Assembly (NCBI GenBank): GCA_013398955.1 | Contig: VWPU01017410.1 | Span: 1-64,000 of the forward strand | Source of the DNA: Callaeas wilsoni | Lineage: Eukaryota; Chordata; Aves; Passeriformes; Callaeidae | Reading direction: 5' to 3' | DNA length: 64,000 nucleotides | Part shown: positions 34,778-45,944 of the stretch, piece by piece | Layout of the letters: the number at the start of each line of letters is the position of its first letter | Numbering within the stretch: the stretch's first letter is position 1 | Position numbers and translations under genes: made by a program | The notes under the pieces: generated by a model | What the model was told of the DNA's origin: nothing | The model's database searches: none | What the model saw: the letters and a program-made list of their open reading frames with translations, nothing else

Positions 34778-36449
34778 AATTAAACATTATAATACTTACA
34801 CTTTATCTTTTCCCATATTTATTTTGTAATGATGCATCCAAAAAGAAAAGGAAGTATCAGCTGGTGTTCTTTAGCTCAAACAATATATTTCTTGTAAAAC
34901 TTCACAAGCAATTCATATCTGATTAAAGTTGCGCAAAACACTTTTTTTCCCTAACTTCAGACCTGCCTTTCTATTATGGTTCTCATGAAGGAAAATGTTT
35001 GTTATGAACAATAAAAGGAAAGTCCCACTTTCCTGTGAATAGCTGTAACATCAAACTTCAAGCTTTCATATAATGGGTTCCTATTCTCTCCCTGGACTAA
35101 AGGGCAGCCTAAGAGAAACATTCCCAAGAAGAGATGTGGAAAAAAAATCCCCTAGAAACAATAAAAAAATTTTCCAAACAACCAACTCAGACTCTGTCTC
35201 GTGCCAAAGCTCTCTGGTTTGCTTTTTACCGGATTGTCTGCCAAGAAATGCACAGATTATCCCAGAACAAGACACAGGCTCCTTTTCCCTGCACCATAGC
35301 TTTCATAGGGACAGTAGATACCAAGCAGATGGAAAAAAAGTAAAATTTCTTTTTAAAAAGCAAGAGGACAAAGATGTGCAATATAGATGTGAAAGAGATG
35401 GATGACTCATTGACTAAAAGGGAAGATGTAGATATTTTTACCACCATGTAAGGATTAATTAAATCATGTTCTGAATGGGGGCACTGACGGCGACTCCCTC
35501 CGCGCCTCTTCAACTCACTGTATCATTTTTTCTCTTCCTGCCAGGCAGGAAGAAAGAACTTTACCTGCATTGCTGAACTGTGAGAGATCAGTTAATGATT
35601 GAAGAGGATTTTAAAGAGGGAAAGGGTGCAGCAATAAAGCTGGTAAATACCAGGTGGCTCAAGCTTTGCCCTCGGCTCACAAAGGCAGTCAAGCATCTGG
35701 CCTTTTACATTTTTGTTCACTTTGGAACGGGCTCAGTTTATGCTTTGAATCATGCTTAGAGAAATGTTGCAAGAAACTACTGTAAAACTCTCAATTCTGT
35801 TTAAATAAAACATATTAAACAGTAGAAATAAAAAATAACAGAGAAAAACAGTATTATGGAAACACTTCAGAACTGTCATAATACTGTTGACTGGCTAGTG
35901 TGGGAAATGTTCAGAAAATACTCAGACAATATTTGAGTTTGGGTTTATCCAACCTTTGCTAGAGCAGCTGTTTAATCATATAGTTAGGTTTCAGGTATTC
36001 AAACAGAATAAAATGTGCTTTCAGTGGCCAAATTGTGCCTCTCTTGCATATCTATTTATAAAAATGAAGAGATATTGCAAAAAAACCTGTGGTATTTTGG
36101 TTAAAAGGTGTTTGCTTACTGTTATCTGTCAGAGAAAAGCTAAGCTACTGCCCTGTGTGACATAAGTCCTGAATCAAATGGGTTTGGGCATGATGAATTC
36201 CTTTGACTACTATAATCATAGGGACAGAAATGTAGAGCAGAATAAGATACAACAAGGAAATGGAATGAAAAATAACATGAGGACATCCTCCAAAGATATG
36301 AAAGATAAGTTAGTCCATCACGTGATGGGAAAGGAGAAGTAATAAAGGGTGGCAGGTTTAAGGCCTTTTTCCTTCAGTAGTCACTTAAAAAAAGGAAATT
36401 TATTTAAAATGCTTAAGTAGCTGCTGTAAGCAAGATGAGATGTTAGTGA
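34778..36449. other. No gene recognised
   Basis: Unique AT-rich sequence with no supported gene. The part around 35520-35780 is repeat-free and might be regulatory, but nothing specific can be shown. Confidence 0.4.
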
Positions 36450-36700
36450 TCCTTCCCGAGAAGGCGATGAGGACAGATGAGGTTCCAGGACACTGGAGAA
36501 GAGCAATCAGGGCACTGTTTTCAAAAAAGAAGGAAGGGAGGCGCATCGGAATTGTCACTAATCAATCTGATTGCATTTTCTGAAAAAATAACAGAACAGT
36601 GTTTGTAAGATGCAGGAAACATCTAATTAGAAAAAGTCAAGGCAGCTTTGTAGACCATCAGTTTGTCCCACCAGTAAGATGCTGAAATATCCTTGCCAGT
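36450..36700 (+). mobile_element. Ancient CR1-like ORF2 (RT region) relic
   Basis: The stretch GATGAGGTTCCAGGACACTG, GAGAAGAGCAATCAGGGCAC, TTTTCAAAAAAGAAGGAAG matches the CR1 RT entry (DEVPxDWRRANxxPxFKKG) by order and spacing. After it come GGAATTGTCACTAATCAATC and CAGAACAGTGTTTGTAAGAT. Divergence is strong. The limits are uncertain and the relic may extend from about 36330 to 36840. Confidence 0.55.
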
Positions 36701-39700
36701 GGAGATGGCATTGACAAGGCTGCAGATGGAATACATGTCCTTGGTTTGGGAAAAACGCTTCAGAAACGATACAGCCAACTAATCCATTTCTAGAAAAGAG
36801 AACAGCTGGAAAAGATTTTAACAACCCTTAAACACAAAGAGACTCCTGAAAAGAGGAAAAGAATTGTTCTTCTTGTACACTGTGAAGGGACATAGAATAA
36901 TCAAATTACAGAAATTACACTTGCACTGATGTTTTGAAGTCCCAAGTGACTGAACTGTTCCAGCTTGTGTTTGCTGCAGTAAATTCTGTCCTCTCTTGCC
37001 CTGCAAACCAGTCCTACTCCACAGTAAGTGATTTGTTTGCACTAAATGCTCTCCTTTGTGGGAAGTTGATCGGGCAAAAATCATTGGTATACCTCAAACA
37101 GTAAGTCACTGAGCTTCCTCTGTAGCAGGACAAATGAAACACCTTTCACAATCAACTACAAATAATCCCTGCAGATCATGAGTTCTGATTGTTGGAAATC
37201 CTTGCAGACAATCATTATAAAATTTCCTTCCTCTTTACAGAGGCTCCTTCTGAACAATAAAGAGTGCAAGAGAACCAGGGTAACCATATGGTGCTGCTCC
37301 TGGTCAAAGAATATCTTCCTACGAGCTTTTTTCTTGGAACCTATGCACAAGAGGGTGGAAGATGGCAGAAACAGGGGCAGGAGTCTGGAAAACCAAAGAT
37401 CTTTGCTTCCTTTCCACAGCAGGTTCCTAAGACAGACTTGCAAGGCAAAGGGTAGCAACAGACAGCTCAGGAGCAGAATTCACAAAGGCCAGATTCTCTG
37501 CAGGCTGAATGGAGAAGTTTCCAGACTCACAAGGGTAGGAGCTTCCTGGAGGTCTCTCTTTGCTTTTTGCCAAATGATGGCTTTACAGATTCACATAAAA
37601 ATCCAGAAGGCAATTCCCTAAGGGGCTCCAGCCCCAAATAAACACCCTCCCAGTCAGAAAAAGGTCTGCATGCCATGGATGTTTATGGGCCCAGAGGGCC
37701 TTACCTTAACAGAGGTGGAGGTAGAGTCTTTGCTGAGATAATCTTGTTAATTAGAGTACAGTAAGGTGGAGATTCAAAGTATTTCAGGAAAAACTGCGGC
37801 TGTAATATGAAGTCTTCCTCCCAGGCAAGAGATCTGGGCAGCAGGGTTCCTACAAAAGGTAGGCATTGCCCCTGGCTGTCTTATGTGGGATCACAACATT
37901 GGGGTGTGTCTTACACAACTGGAGTCAATCAGGCCTGCCAAGGGTTGCCCAATTTCTAAATTCAAAGTAGCCCTTGGCCAAAAATTAAGTACAGAGAGGT
38001 TTAATCCAGAGCAGTGTTTACTGAAAAACATGTGAGTAACCCTGGGATTCACACGTACTGCGCTCCCGCTGAAAATGCTAGAAGCTCCAAAGCAGGCTGT
38101 GTGCTTCAGATGTCCCCAGTGCTAGTGAGGCTCTTCATTTTTTAGGCATCAGAACTTTAACTGAGCTTGCTGTGGCATGGAGCTTCTGACAGTTAATTTT
38201 AGGTTGTGCTCCTGTGAACAGTAATGTGCCATTCTGATGCAGCATGTGTGCAGTGTAGATATAGGGCAATTTTATTGCTGTGGCCTGCTGCCATATCACC
38301 ATATTATTATCCCTCGAGAGGGAAACAATGTAGATTTATGTTTTGCTTGAGTTCTTTGTTTTGGTTATTTTTTCCTGCCTGGTTATTTTTAGTGCAAAAT
38401 TGTTCCAAATTATGTCAAGGACAGGAGAAGCTGAACTAAAGCCCTGATCGGAAGCGCTGCTGTCTGTGAGGGATATTTCTGCGAACAACAAAAGCCAGTG
38501 GTATGTTCTATTGCATAACCCTAAAGAAATCTCTAGAAAGCGAAGTGCTCTCTGACAGTCTGTTATCTCCGACAGTCCCCAGTCCAACCCGCGCTGGTGT
38601 GAAGAAGCTGGCTGTCAGTTTTAGCAGCTGCAGGGTCAGAGGCTCTGATGTGAAACAGCCGCTTTGAAGAAAAAGACGTCTCTGTGTAAGGACATGAGCT
38701 AGCGGGCACAGTCACTCTCTTCCACTGCTTTTGAAGAATACACAATATTCAAACCCTGAAATCACATGCAGGTTATATCCTTTGCTCAAAATATTTTACA
38801 TCTCCCTGGGCTATTTGCTTTTGGAGACAGACCCATGGTGTTTCCCAGAAATTAATTAACAAATTCACAACCTCTTTTGCTGGCTTGGGAAACAGCAGCA
38901 TGGATGAATGCTCCACTGATAAGGTTTTAATGTCGAGTTGTCAGAGGTACAGGTACCTGACAGCTCTTGAAGATTAATTATGGAGCACAGCTTTCTTTGT
39001 TCCTGTCTGCCTGCTCCAAAGAGACAACTGTGTTTCCTTTCCTTTAATGAAAGTGTGCTGTAATAATAGCTTGCAAATATTTTACCTCTGGAAGCAATTA
39101 CTAAGTCTGTTTTAAAAGCTGAGCTAACACTGAAGACATGTTTACTCTCGAAGTAGACACCCTGTATTGGAGCTATTACATTTCTTGTTACTATTTTTAA
39201 ACCCGTGTTGTGCAGTTGTGAATGCAAGTTGCTTCATCAGCTACAGCAAACACCCTAATCTGTTAATAAATTAGCAAAAGGGGAATTGAGGGAGAGGTTT
39301 CAAGAGCAAAATAATGTGTTGGGAAATCACCTCAATTCCAAATTCAATTAGAAGTGTGTGATGCTGCCAGACGTTGTCAAAGCCAATAATGAGCTGTGTA
39401 ATGCTCGCAGCCCCTCTGCTCCCCTCCCTCTGAGTGCTCCTCTGTTCCCTGGTGCCTGCAGCTCCTGCTCAAGACATTTTACACTTTCCTGGGCTCCTCG
39501 CTTGGCTCCGTCGCTTTCTGTCTCCTGTGGGAAAACAATGGCAGCAGCCAGGGCCAGGGCTGGGACATGTTGGCCTCCACTGGCATTTTCTAAATCCTTT
39601 CCATAGCACTGTAAACCTTAATCTAAAACAATCTGTACAGATTAGGGCCAATCTCCATTAGTCTGCTCTTGGGAGTAGCCTCAGACAGTTTTTCTCCTCA

Positions 39701-40137
39701 GTTAGTAATTGCCATGTCAGGGATTACTCATTTAGTGCAGATCACCTTTGGAAGTGACCATGAGCAGGAGTCTGAGTCACAGAAATTTTTCTTTTCTGAA
39801 TATGAGAGAGCTGAGGAAGATGCAAGCTGGACAAGGGAAATTATTTCCATTTTTTTCTGTGTTATTTTTCCTTCCTTTCCTGGAGGAAGCTTGGTGTCAA
39901 AATCCTTCTCTAGCAATTAGGAAGCGTAGGCGGTGTATCACACATCTTGTGTTCACGGCTCTCCTCTGCATGAGAACTAATAACACACCTTTGAGAAGAA
40001 GCAGGCAGCCTTATATCCACAATGGGTGACATTGAATTTTGGGAAATGGTATCTCATTTCCCCTCAGAAATACTGTGCTACAACATCAGCACAGTGTGGG
40101 AGGCATCAGAGCCACCTCCTCTCTGCCACCACCATGA
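36701..40137. other. No gene recognised; candidate conserved block 38.80-39.37 kb
   Basis: About 3.4 kb of mostly unique sequence. A 147-codon plus-strand frame at 37178-37621 and a 120-codon minus-strand frame at 38865-39227 have no recognisable family. The block at about 38800-39370 is AT-rich, free of repeats, and rich in ATTA/TTAAT cores (GAAATTAATTAACAAATTC, GAAGATTAATTATGG, TCTGTTAATAAATTAGC), so it resembles a conserved non-coding element. Confidence 0.35.
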
Positions 40138-40262
40138 CACATTCAAGGTCAGGTTGAATGGGGCTTTCAGCAACCTGATATAGTTCAGGATGGCCCTGCT
40201 CATTGCAGGGGGTGTGGACTTTAAAGCTCCCTTACAACCTAAATCACTTTATGATTCTGTGG
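40138..40262 (+). mobile_element. CR1 LINE 3' terminal fragment
   Basis: Plus-oriented tail: ATTCAAGGTCAGGTTGAATG, GGGCTTTCAGCAACCTGATA, CCTGCTCATTGCAGGGGGTG, CTCCCTTACAACCTAAATCA, and terminus TTTATGATTCTGTGG. Confidence 0.92.
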
Positions 40263-41655
40263 TGCTATTTCAACCCAGGACAGCCCTCTCCCTCCATCCT
40301 TCCTTTGCTCCTTCCCCTTGTACCCCACTGATCCTTTTTGCTCCATTGCTCATCCCCTTTTGGCATTTTAGTGAAGAGAGGAAAAAGGACAGCAGATGGA
40401 AAATAAGGGTGCAGATCCTTCTTGGGAGGAAAAAGCCAGTGCAACACAGCCCTGGTTCTGTTTCCTTCCTACACTGTGGAGTTTAGGATTCCATCACACA
40501 GTAAAAGTACAAAACGGCCTCATTGTCCCAAAAAGGCGGGTAAGAATCTAAAGTCATTTTTTTGCACACCCAAAGTCAATGAGAGGTCTTTCCACGAAAT
40601 TCACAAGCAGCAGGACCAAGTCTGTACAATTAAAATGGGAGTTCTGACATCAAAGGCAGGCAAAGAAAGGGCACAGCATGAGCTCATGGGATTGTTTACT
40701 ATGCAACTGTGCTCTCCACATTTTTAAACCTTTTGCTTGGATCTCATTTTCCTTTGAACTCCAGGCAACGTGCATGTTTAGGCCCACTAAAATACATGAT
40801 GTTTTCTAACAAACTACAGTGTAGATTAGATCGATTCTTTAATCTCATGTTTTCCTCTTGAACACTGCAATCACCCATTTTATGCTCAGCTGGATATAAA
40901 ACTAACCCAGGCACTTTAGCTTTATTTCAGAATGTTCTATATTGTGAACCACCTGATTTTGCTGGGTATATGCCAGGGTCTTCTCATCCATAAAGGCGAA
41001 CACAGCCCAGCTCTAAACAGAAGGTGCACAGCTACTTTACTGTGAAAATACTGGGTGAGGTGGAAGCACAAAACATTTTAATGGATATTAAACAGAGGCC
41101 ATAATCACAGGCACTTTTGTCCAGGAAAAATGAACAACACAGAATACGCTGGTGAATCTGAATAAATAACTTCAGAAGAAAAAGCAGCTCAAGAAAACAT
41201 TTTAAAGATCTGAAAATCCCAACAACAAAACCACCAGTGACAATGTGAACCACTCAGAGTTACTATTCCAGCTACTCTCTGCCAGTGACTGTCTCTTATG
41301 GGCAAGTGTTTTCCTTGAGCACATGGATAGTGTATGGTAACAGTCAGAGAGCTCTTCTATTCTGTAAAAAAAAGGTCTCAAAAGTACTGGGAAGCTTGTG
41401 AACACGTCCATGTGATACTGGAAGGGAGACAGACCTTTATGTAATTTTCAGGAAGTGCTTTTAGCAACTTTATGACTACAATTTCTATAAATATCTGCCG
41501 TAGAAAAAACACAAGGACACAAAGAAGCTTTCTCAGAAAAACAATAAACGGTCATAGGCTGGCTATGCTTTGCAAAAACTATACTCAGAAGCTTCAGTTT
41601 ATATCTTGAAGAAGTAACCTGCAGTCTTCAGATCTTAATGCGCTAAACTCTGTTT
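40263..41655. other. No independent gene; possible 3' UTR of the minus-strand candidate
   Basis: Unique sequence. On the minus strand, downstream of the stop codon at 41656, no long frame follows. An AATAAA (TTTATT on +, 40921-40926) lies about 730 bp further on, compatible with a 3' UTR if the reading frame at 41656-41901 is a real terminal exon. A splice-like pair around 40487-40540 on the + strand is too weak to call. Confidence 0.25.
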
Positions 41656-41901
41656 TTATAATATCTGCCTGTTGCCAGATTCCTCTTCTTCCTTTAAGTC
41701 CTTTTGATTCTCTACCTGGGCTGAACTAGCACTGTTTTCTTGTACTTCTTGGAATAAAGTTTGATCCTGGGCAGAATTGTGGCCCATGTCATTTCCCACA
41801 ATTTGGACTTTTGGAAGCAGGTTTTTTGGGGACAGGCATTTCACAGTGCTTAATGCAGCTGCAGCCTTTTTCCAACAGCCAAGTAAACCATAAAAGTACT
41901 C
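41656..41901 (-). CDS. Coding-like reading frame, possible terminal exon or gene relic, unrecognised
   Basis: The minus strand has 81 open codons ending in TAA at 41656. Translation begins E-Y-F-Y-G-L-L-G-C-W-K-K-A-A-A-A-L-S-T-V and continues KCLSPKNLLPKVQIVGNDMG. It ends with an acidic, Gln- and Ser-rich tail including VENQKDLKEEEESGNRQIL. The composition (Lys/Glu clusters, balanced residues) is more protein-like than the surrounding random frames, and the local DNA is not GC-rich, so chance is less likely than in a CpG island. Against it, a TGA closes the frame upstream and the nearest acceptor-like AG has a poor pyrimidine tract. I recognise no family. It could be a last exon, a decayed gene copy, or chance. 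Confidence 0.25.
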   Translation of the reverse strand, partial: EYFYGLLGCWKKAAAALSTVKCLSPKNLLPKVQIVGNDMGHNSAQDQTLFQEVQENSASSAQVENQKDLKEEEESGNRQIL

Positions 41902-44429
41902 TCAGCTATTCTGCAATATTTCTGGGGGGCCCTGGATGGCAGCCATAAGGGCTGGCTTTGATTATCTGTGAAGGACTCTTGTGAAGATTGGTTTGAGCCC
42001 CAGCCCAGACACCTGAGAAAATTTCCTTTCTCATCACGCTAATGAATCACAGTGTTTAAAATGACAGCAACTTGTTAAAGGTGGAGAGGACAAACAGAAT
42101 AGCATGTAATGACCAGGTGCACTTTTCCCAAAGTCAAGCAATAAACAAAGTAAAACGGTTTGAAGTCTCCTTCTGTAATTTCAGAGTTTGTGTCTCCAGT
42201 ATTAACACTCCACTAGCAGACTCTGAGCTCTGTCTCTCCTCCCAGGATAAAAAAAGCTGATGACTCAATTCTGAACAACCCTTCAGGCAACCCGAGCCCC
42301 TTCTCTTTTCTGGCTCCTCTAGCAAGGGGTCCCTTATTGATCATTATTCCTCTTCTTCAACCATTTCTACCCCAAGACCCAATTTCCCCCTAAGACCCTC
42401 CTTACTATGAATCCTTCTCTCTCTTTTTTTTAAATATGTACTTTCATGCCCTAAAGCTACAAGCTGTGAAAGATCAGACCAGTCACTCCAGGCCTGTTTT
42501 GGCTTGGTGAATTGGCTCAGGTTTTTCTTGTGTTATAGTAATTGTGCAATTTCCTCCCCTTTCTCGTGTCGTTTTGCTTTATTTTTTTTAACAGAAATTC
42601 TCCAAATATGAAGAACTTAAAGGAAAATCCAACATCTTCCAGATGGCTTCCTCAAACACAAAAATTAATCCATTTCTCTAGGTGCCTTCCCTGTTTCCAG
42701 ACTCCAGCTGTTTGCTCCCTCTTTCCAGGCTGCTATCCTTTTAGAGCTTTCTGAGTGGAGTTCCCTTCTTTAGACCTCAGGCTTTTGTCTCCGAGGCTCA
42801 GCTCAGATCTATCTGACACAAAGCCTTTGTGTGAGATAAGTTTCCTGTCCAACACTTGTGCTCATTTCCTGGAGAAGGCCTTTGTTTCCCTGGCCTGTGT
42901 TTGCTGTATGGGCTACAACTCCTTATCAGCCTTTCCCTCCCTCTGACCTCCTGCCTTTTCAGCTTCTCTGGTTTGCATCTGTGCCTGGAGCACCTTTGCC
43001 TTCCCAGGCCACGGACTTGCTATTCTCCTGCTCTGGTATTGCCCCACTGCTGCTTGGATCAGGCTGTGCTCCCATGTGCAGACTGTCTGAAATTGGGGGT
43101 AGAGGTTACTTTATGAAAACCAGGTGATTTATAGAATTAGACAGTCAAACATACAGGCAGTTATAACAAGTTTGTGACTGTTATAACCTCCTTGGGGAAT
43201 GACTTGAGTGGATTTTTAAGGCAGCAGGTGAATAGCAGGTGCTTCAAAGACAAGTATCATCCTAAAGCCTATTACAAAAATTATCAGCACTTCCTACAAA
43301 TGGCAAGATACACAGAATAGACCTCTGGAATTCACACCAACTCTTTTGTAAACGGTCTTATAGAAGGAAATAAAAATGGAAACACAATTTAAACAAAAAT
43401 GAATAGTGTATGTGGAGGTGAGGAGGACAAGGAAAAAATGGTATGGGCCGAGGGAGAATAAGCTGTTGAAAAAACCCCAAATACACATGAAAGGCGCCAC
43501 AGCAGAGGAATAGGAGACTGAGGACTGCATAGAGCAGTGCTCTTGTACTGACAAAAATAAGTAAGTAGAAGGAATAAAAATCTTCTCATTTTCTAGGACA
43601 AGAAGTCACCATGTAAAAATGGTGACATAATGGCTCTTGGTTTTTTCTGCCCTCCCTCCCTGCAAATGCAGCCTAGGAGAACGTGATTACTACATCACAT
43701 GCATCACATTGGGTAATGGAAATTACAATACTGTTACAAGATACTGCCATGACAGTCATTCTACTACGACTTTCTTCAAGGACCTTGTAGAGCAAAGCTC
43801 CAGAGTGTAGTAAAATTAGACATATTTCGTGTCTCTTTTCTGTCTTTGGTAAGGGTGAAATTCAACCCCGTGCATATTTTATGTGCCTCGTAATAACACC
43901 CACGCATTCATTGCAGAAGAGGCATTCTATTGTCCTCCTATGACACTTCCTTGGGATTGCAGCTGGAAGATGTGTCACTGGGACTTCCCTTTGTTCCCTC
44001 GCTCTGAACTAGACACTTGTGGCAGGTGCTGGATTGGCGACCTCACACAAACATGCTCCAGGCCACAGCTTGCACAAGTGGAGACAGTTTAAGTGTCTGG
44101 TTTGTGTATGGCACCTATTGCTGCTGCTCGAGCACAGGGATTAATCAGCAGCTGTCAGATGGCCCTGTTCCAGCACTCCTGGGCCGGGGTGGTAACTCAC
44201 CTGCTTAATGCTGTGGGACCACAGCCAAAGCTGAGAGAAGATTTCAGTCTTTTTTTGTTTGTTTTGTTTTGGTTTTGAGCTTGCTTGCTCTCTACGGGAG
44301 AGTTGTAGTTATTACTGCAAGTCTGTGCCTCTACCTGCCCCTTTAAGGATGCCCTGCTGGCAATCTGAAGACTGTCCTTCCTGGGGAAAAGAACCAGAAT
44401 GAAAGTGGGACTATGATAACCCATTAATA
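41902..44429. other. No gene recognised
   Basis: Unique sequence. Overlapping 60-90 codon frames around 42540-43120 lie in a pyrimidine-rich stretch and have no known domain. A short TTTG-rich run lies at 44249-44278. Confidence 0.4.
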
Positions 44430-44852
44430 AACCCAGTCTGATGAGGAACAGCTGAGGGAGCTTGAGGTGTTCAGACTGGAAAGAGGGAGGCTCAGGGGGG
44501 ACCCTCTTGCTCTCTACATCTCCCTGACAGGAGGTTGTAGCCAGGTGGGGGGTGCTTTGTCCTCTCAAGGAAAAAGCAACAGGACAAAAGGAAATGGCCT
44601 CAGGTTGCACTGGGGAGGTTTAGATGGGATATTATGAAAAAAATTCTTCCCAAAAAGGTTGTCAAGCATTGGAACAGGCTGCCCAGGGAAGTGGTTGTGT
44701 CACTGTCCCTGGGGGTATTTAAAAGATGTGTGAGTGCGGCCCTTGCAGACATGGTTTAGTGGTTGTGTGAACTTGGCAGTGCTGGATGAAGGGTTGGACT
44801 CGATGATTACAGAGGTCTTTTCCAACCTAAACAATTCCATCATTCCATGCTA
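44430..44852 (+). mobile_element. CR1 LINE 3' end, GGTATTTAAAAGA subfamily
   Basis: The sequence follows CR1 ORF2 C-terminus and UTR: GAGGAACAGCTGAGGGAGC, GAAAGAGGGAGGCTCAGGGG, AAGCATTGGAACAGGCTGCC, then GGGGGTATTTAAAAGATGTG, GACATGGTTTAGTGG, GGTTGGACTCGATGATTACA and terminus ACAATTCCATCATTCCATG. ORF2 is disrupted. Confidence 0.95.
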
Positions 44853-45309
44853 TGACTGCAGACTGCCCAGCTCATTGAGACCCTTACCATGACTGCTGTT
44901 ACCAGGACTCCGAATTGGCACTGCTCAGCTTCCTCTGGCACCTGTGTGCTGTATTGGAGCTACTCCTCGATGTTTGGATGTCAAAGGCAAAATAGGAATA
45001 GTGAAATCCATGCTGTACATTGTATCAGCCTATAAATTTACGCAGGTGCCAGTACCCTTTGTTTCCCACGGACTGGTAAGAACTTGACCCTTGTGCCCAG
45101 AACTTCTAAAAGATGAATAAACAGATGTATATATACAGCACATGCACACATACAAACATACATTATATACGTGTGTACGTAAATACATGAATTTAGGAAA
45201 TAATGTAACAGAGTCATTTTTCCTGCTACTAAAGCAAATCATTGAATAATAATCCATTACATAAACGGAGCAAGCTTCATCCTGAGAACTGTTAATGTCA
45301 CTTCTCTCC
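44853..45309. other. Unique spacer with (TA/CA)-rich run
   Basis: About 450 bp. A loosely alternating purine-pyrimidine stretch lies at 45126-45190 (ATGTATATATACAGCACATG, CATTATATACGTGTGTACG). No gene seen. Confidence 0.5.
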
Positions 45310-45602
45310 AAACTCCTGTATGAACATTGTTCCAGAATATCATAGCAGTGCTCTGCAATACTATCTCCTTTCTAATTTCCAGTCTAAGCACATCCACCAC
45401 GATTTTGTGTCCATTGATCTTGAGCAGTGCTGCTTGTCATTTCCTCCTAAGCTTAAGTCATTTCCTCTTCCTCAGATGTGCTCAGGGATGTATTTACAAA
45501 GAGCAAATTGCTCCCTTCTCAGACTTTCCTTTGTGAGACCAAACAGCTTCTTTTAGACTGCTCACATCCCAATATGGTTTGAACAGACCTTGCCTGTACC
45601 TT
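45310..45602 (-). mobile_element. Older CR1-like relic
   Basis: Plus-strand landmarks TCTAATTTCCAGTCTAAGCA, TTTTGTGTCCATTGATCTTG, GATGTATTTACAAAGAGC and CTCAGACTTTCCTTTGTGAG correspond in order to an older CR1 subfamily read in reverse. That subfamily has TTTCCAGCCTAAAC, TTTATACCCATT, GATGTATTTATA and CTCAGCCTTCTTTTGG. It is divergent and without an intact terminus. Confidence 0.6.
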
Positions 45603-45676
45603 GTCCAACCTAGGTTGGACTCGATGATCTCCACATCTTTTCCAACCTAATTAATTCTGTGATCCTGTGGTTCTAT
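45603..45676 (+). mobile_element. Minimal CR1 tail with 18-bp palindromic start
   Basis: AGGTTGGACTCGATGATCTC, TTTTCCAACCTAATTAATTC and TGTGATCCTGTGG are the end of a CR1 3' UTR. The first nine bases of the tail are preceded by their inverted copy, making the perfect palindrome GTCCAACCTAGGTTGGAC at 45603-45620. Confidence 0.8.
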
Positions 45677-45915
45677 TCCAAGCTGAATTTACACTTCTTT
45701 AATGGCTTTTCATTTTTCAAGATTAGGTCTTACTAGTTAAATGATAACATCAATCTTTCCCTGTACAAACACCTCTCATGATAAGCTGAATAATCATATT
45801 TGTAATTTTTTTTGGCTGCATCACAATAATAGATACAGCCAATTACTACTATGATTTCTCTTCCGAAGACAGATTGATAGTTTCAGACAGGTAACTTCTC
45901 ACCACTGGCTTAAAT

Positions 45916-45944
45916 GCAGGACCAGTGCAGGACCAGTGCAGGAC
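45916..45944. repeat. 11-bp tandem repeat (GCAGGACCAGT)
   Basis: Two exact copies of GCAGGACCAGT and a partial third (GCAGGAC). Confidence 0.85.

Noticed and set aside
34480..34926. 148-codon frame with hydrophobic, membrane-like text
   Set aside because: It is the translation of the T/G simple-sequence tract.
37178..38140. Possible second LTR (AATAAA near 37636, 147-codon frame)
   Set aside because: No TG...CA unit, no TATA in the right place and no family resemblance that I can support.
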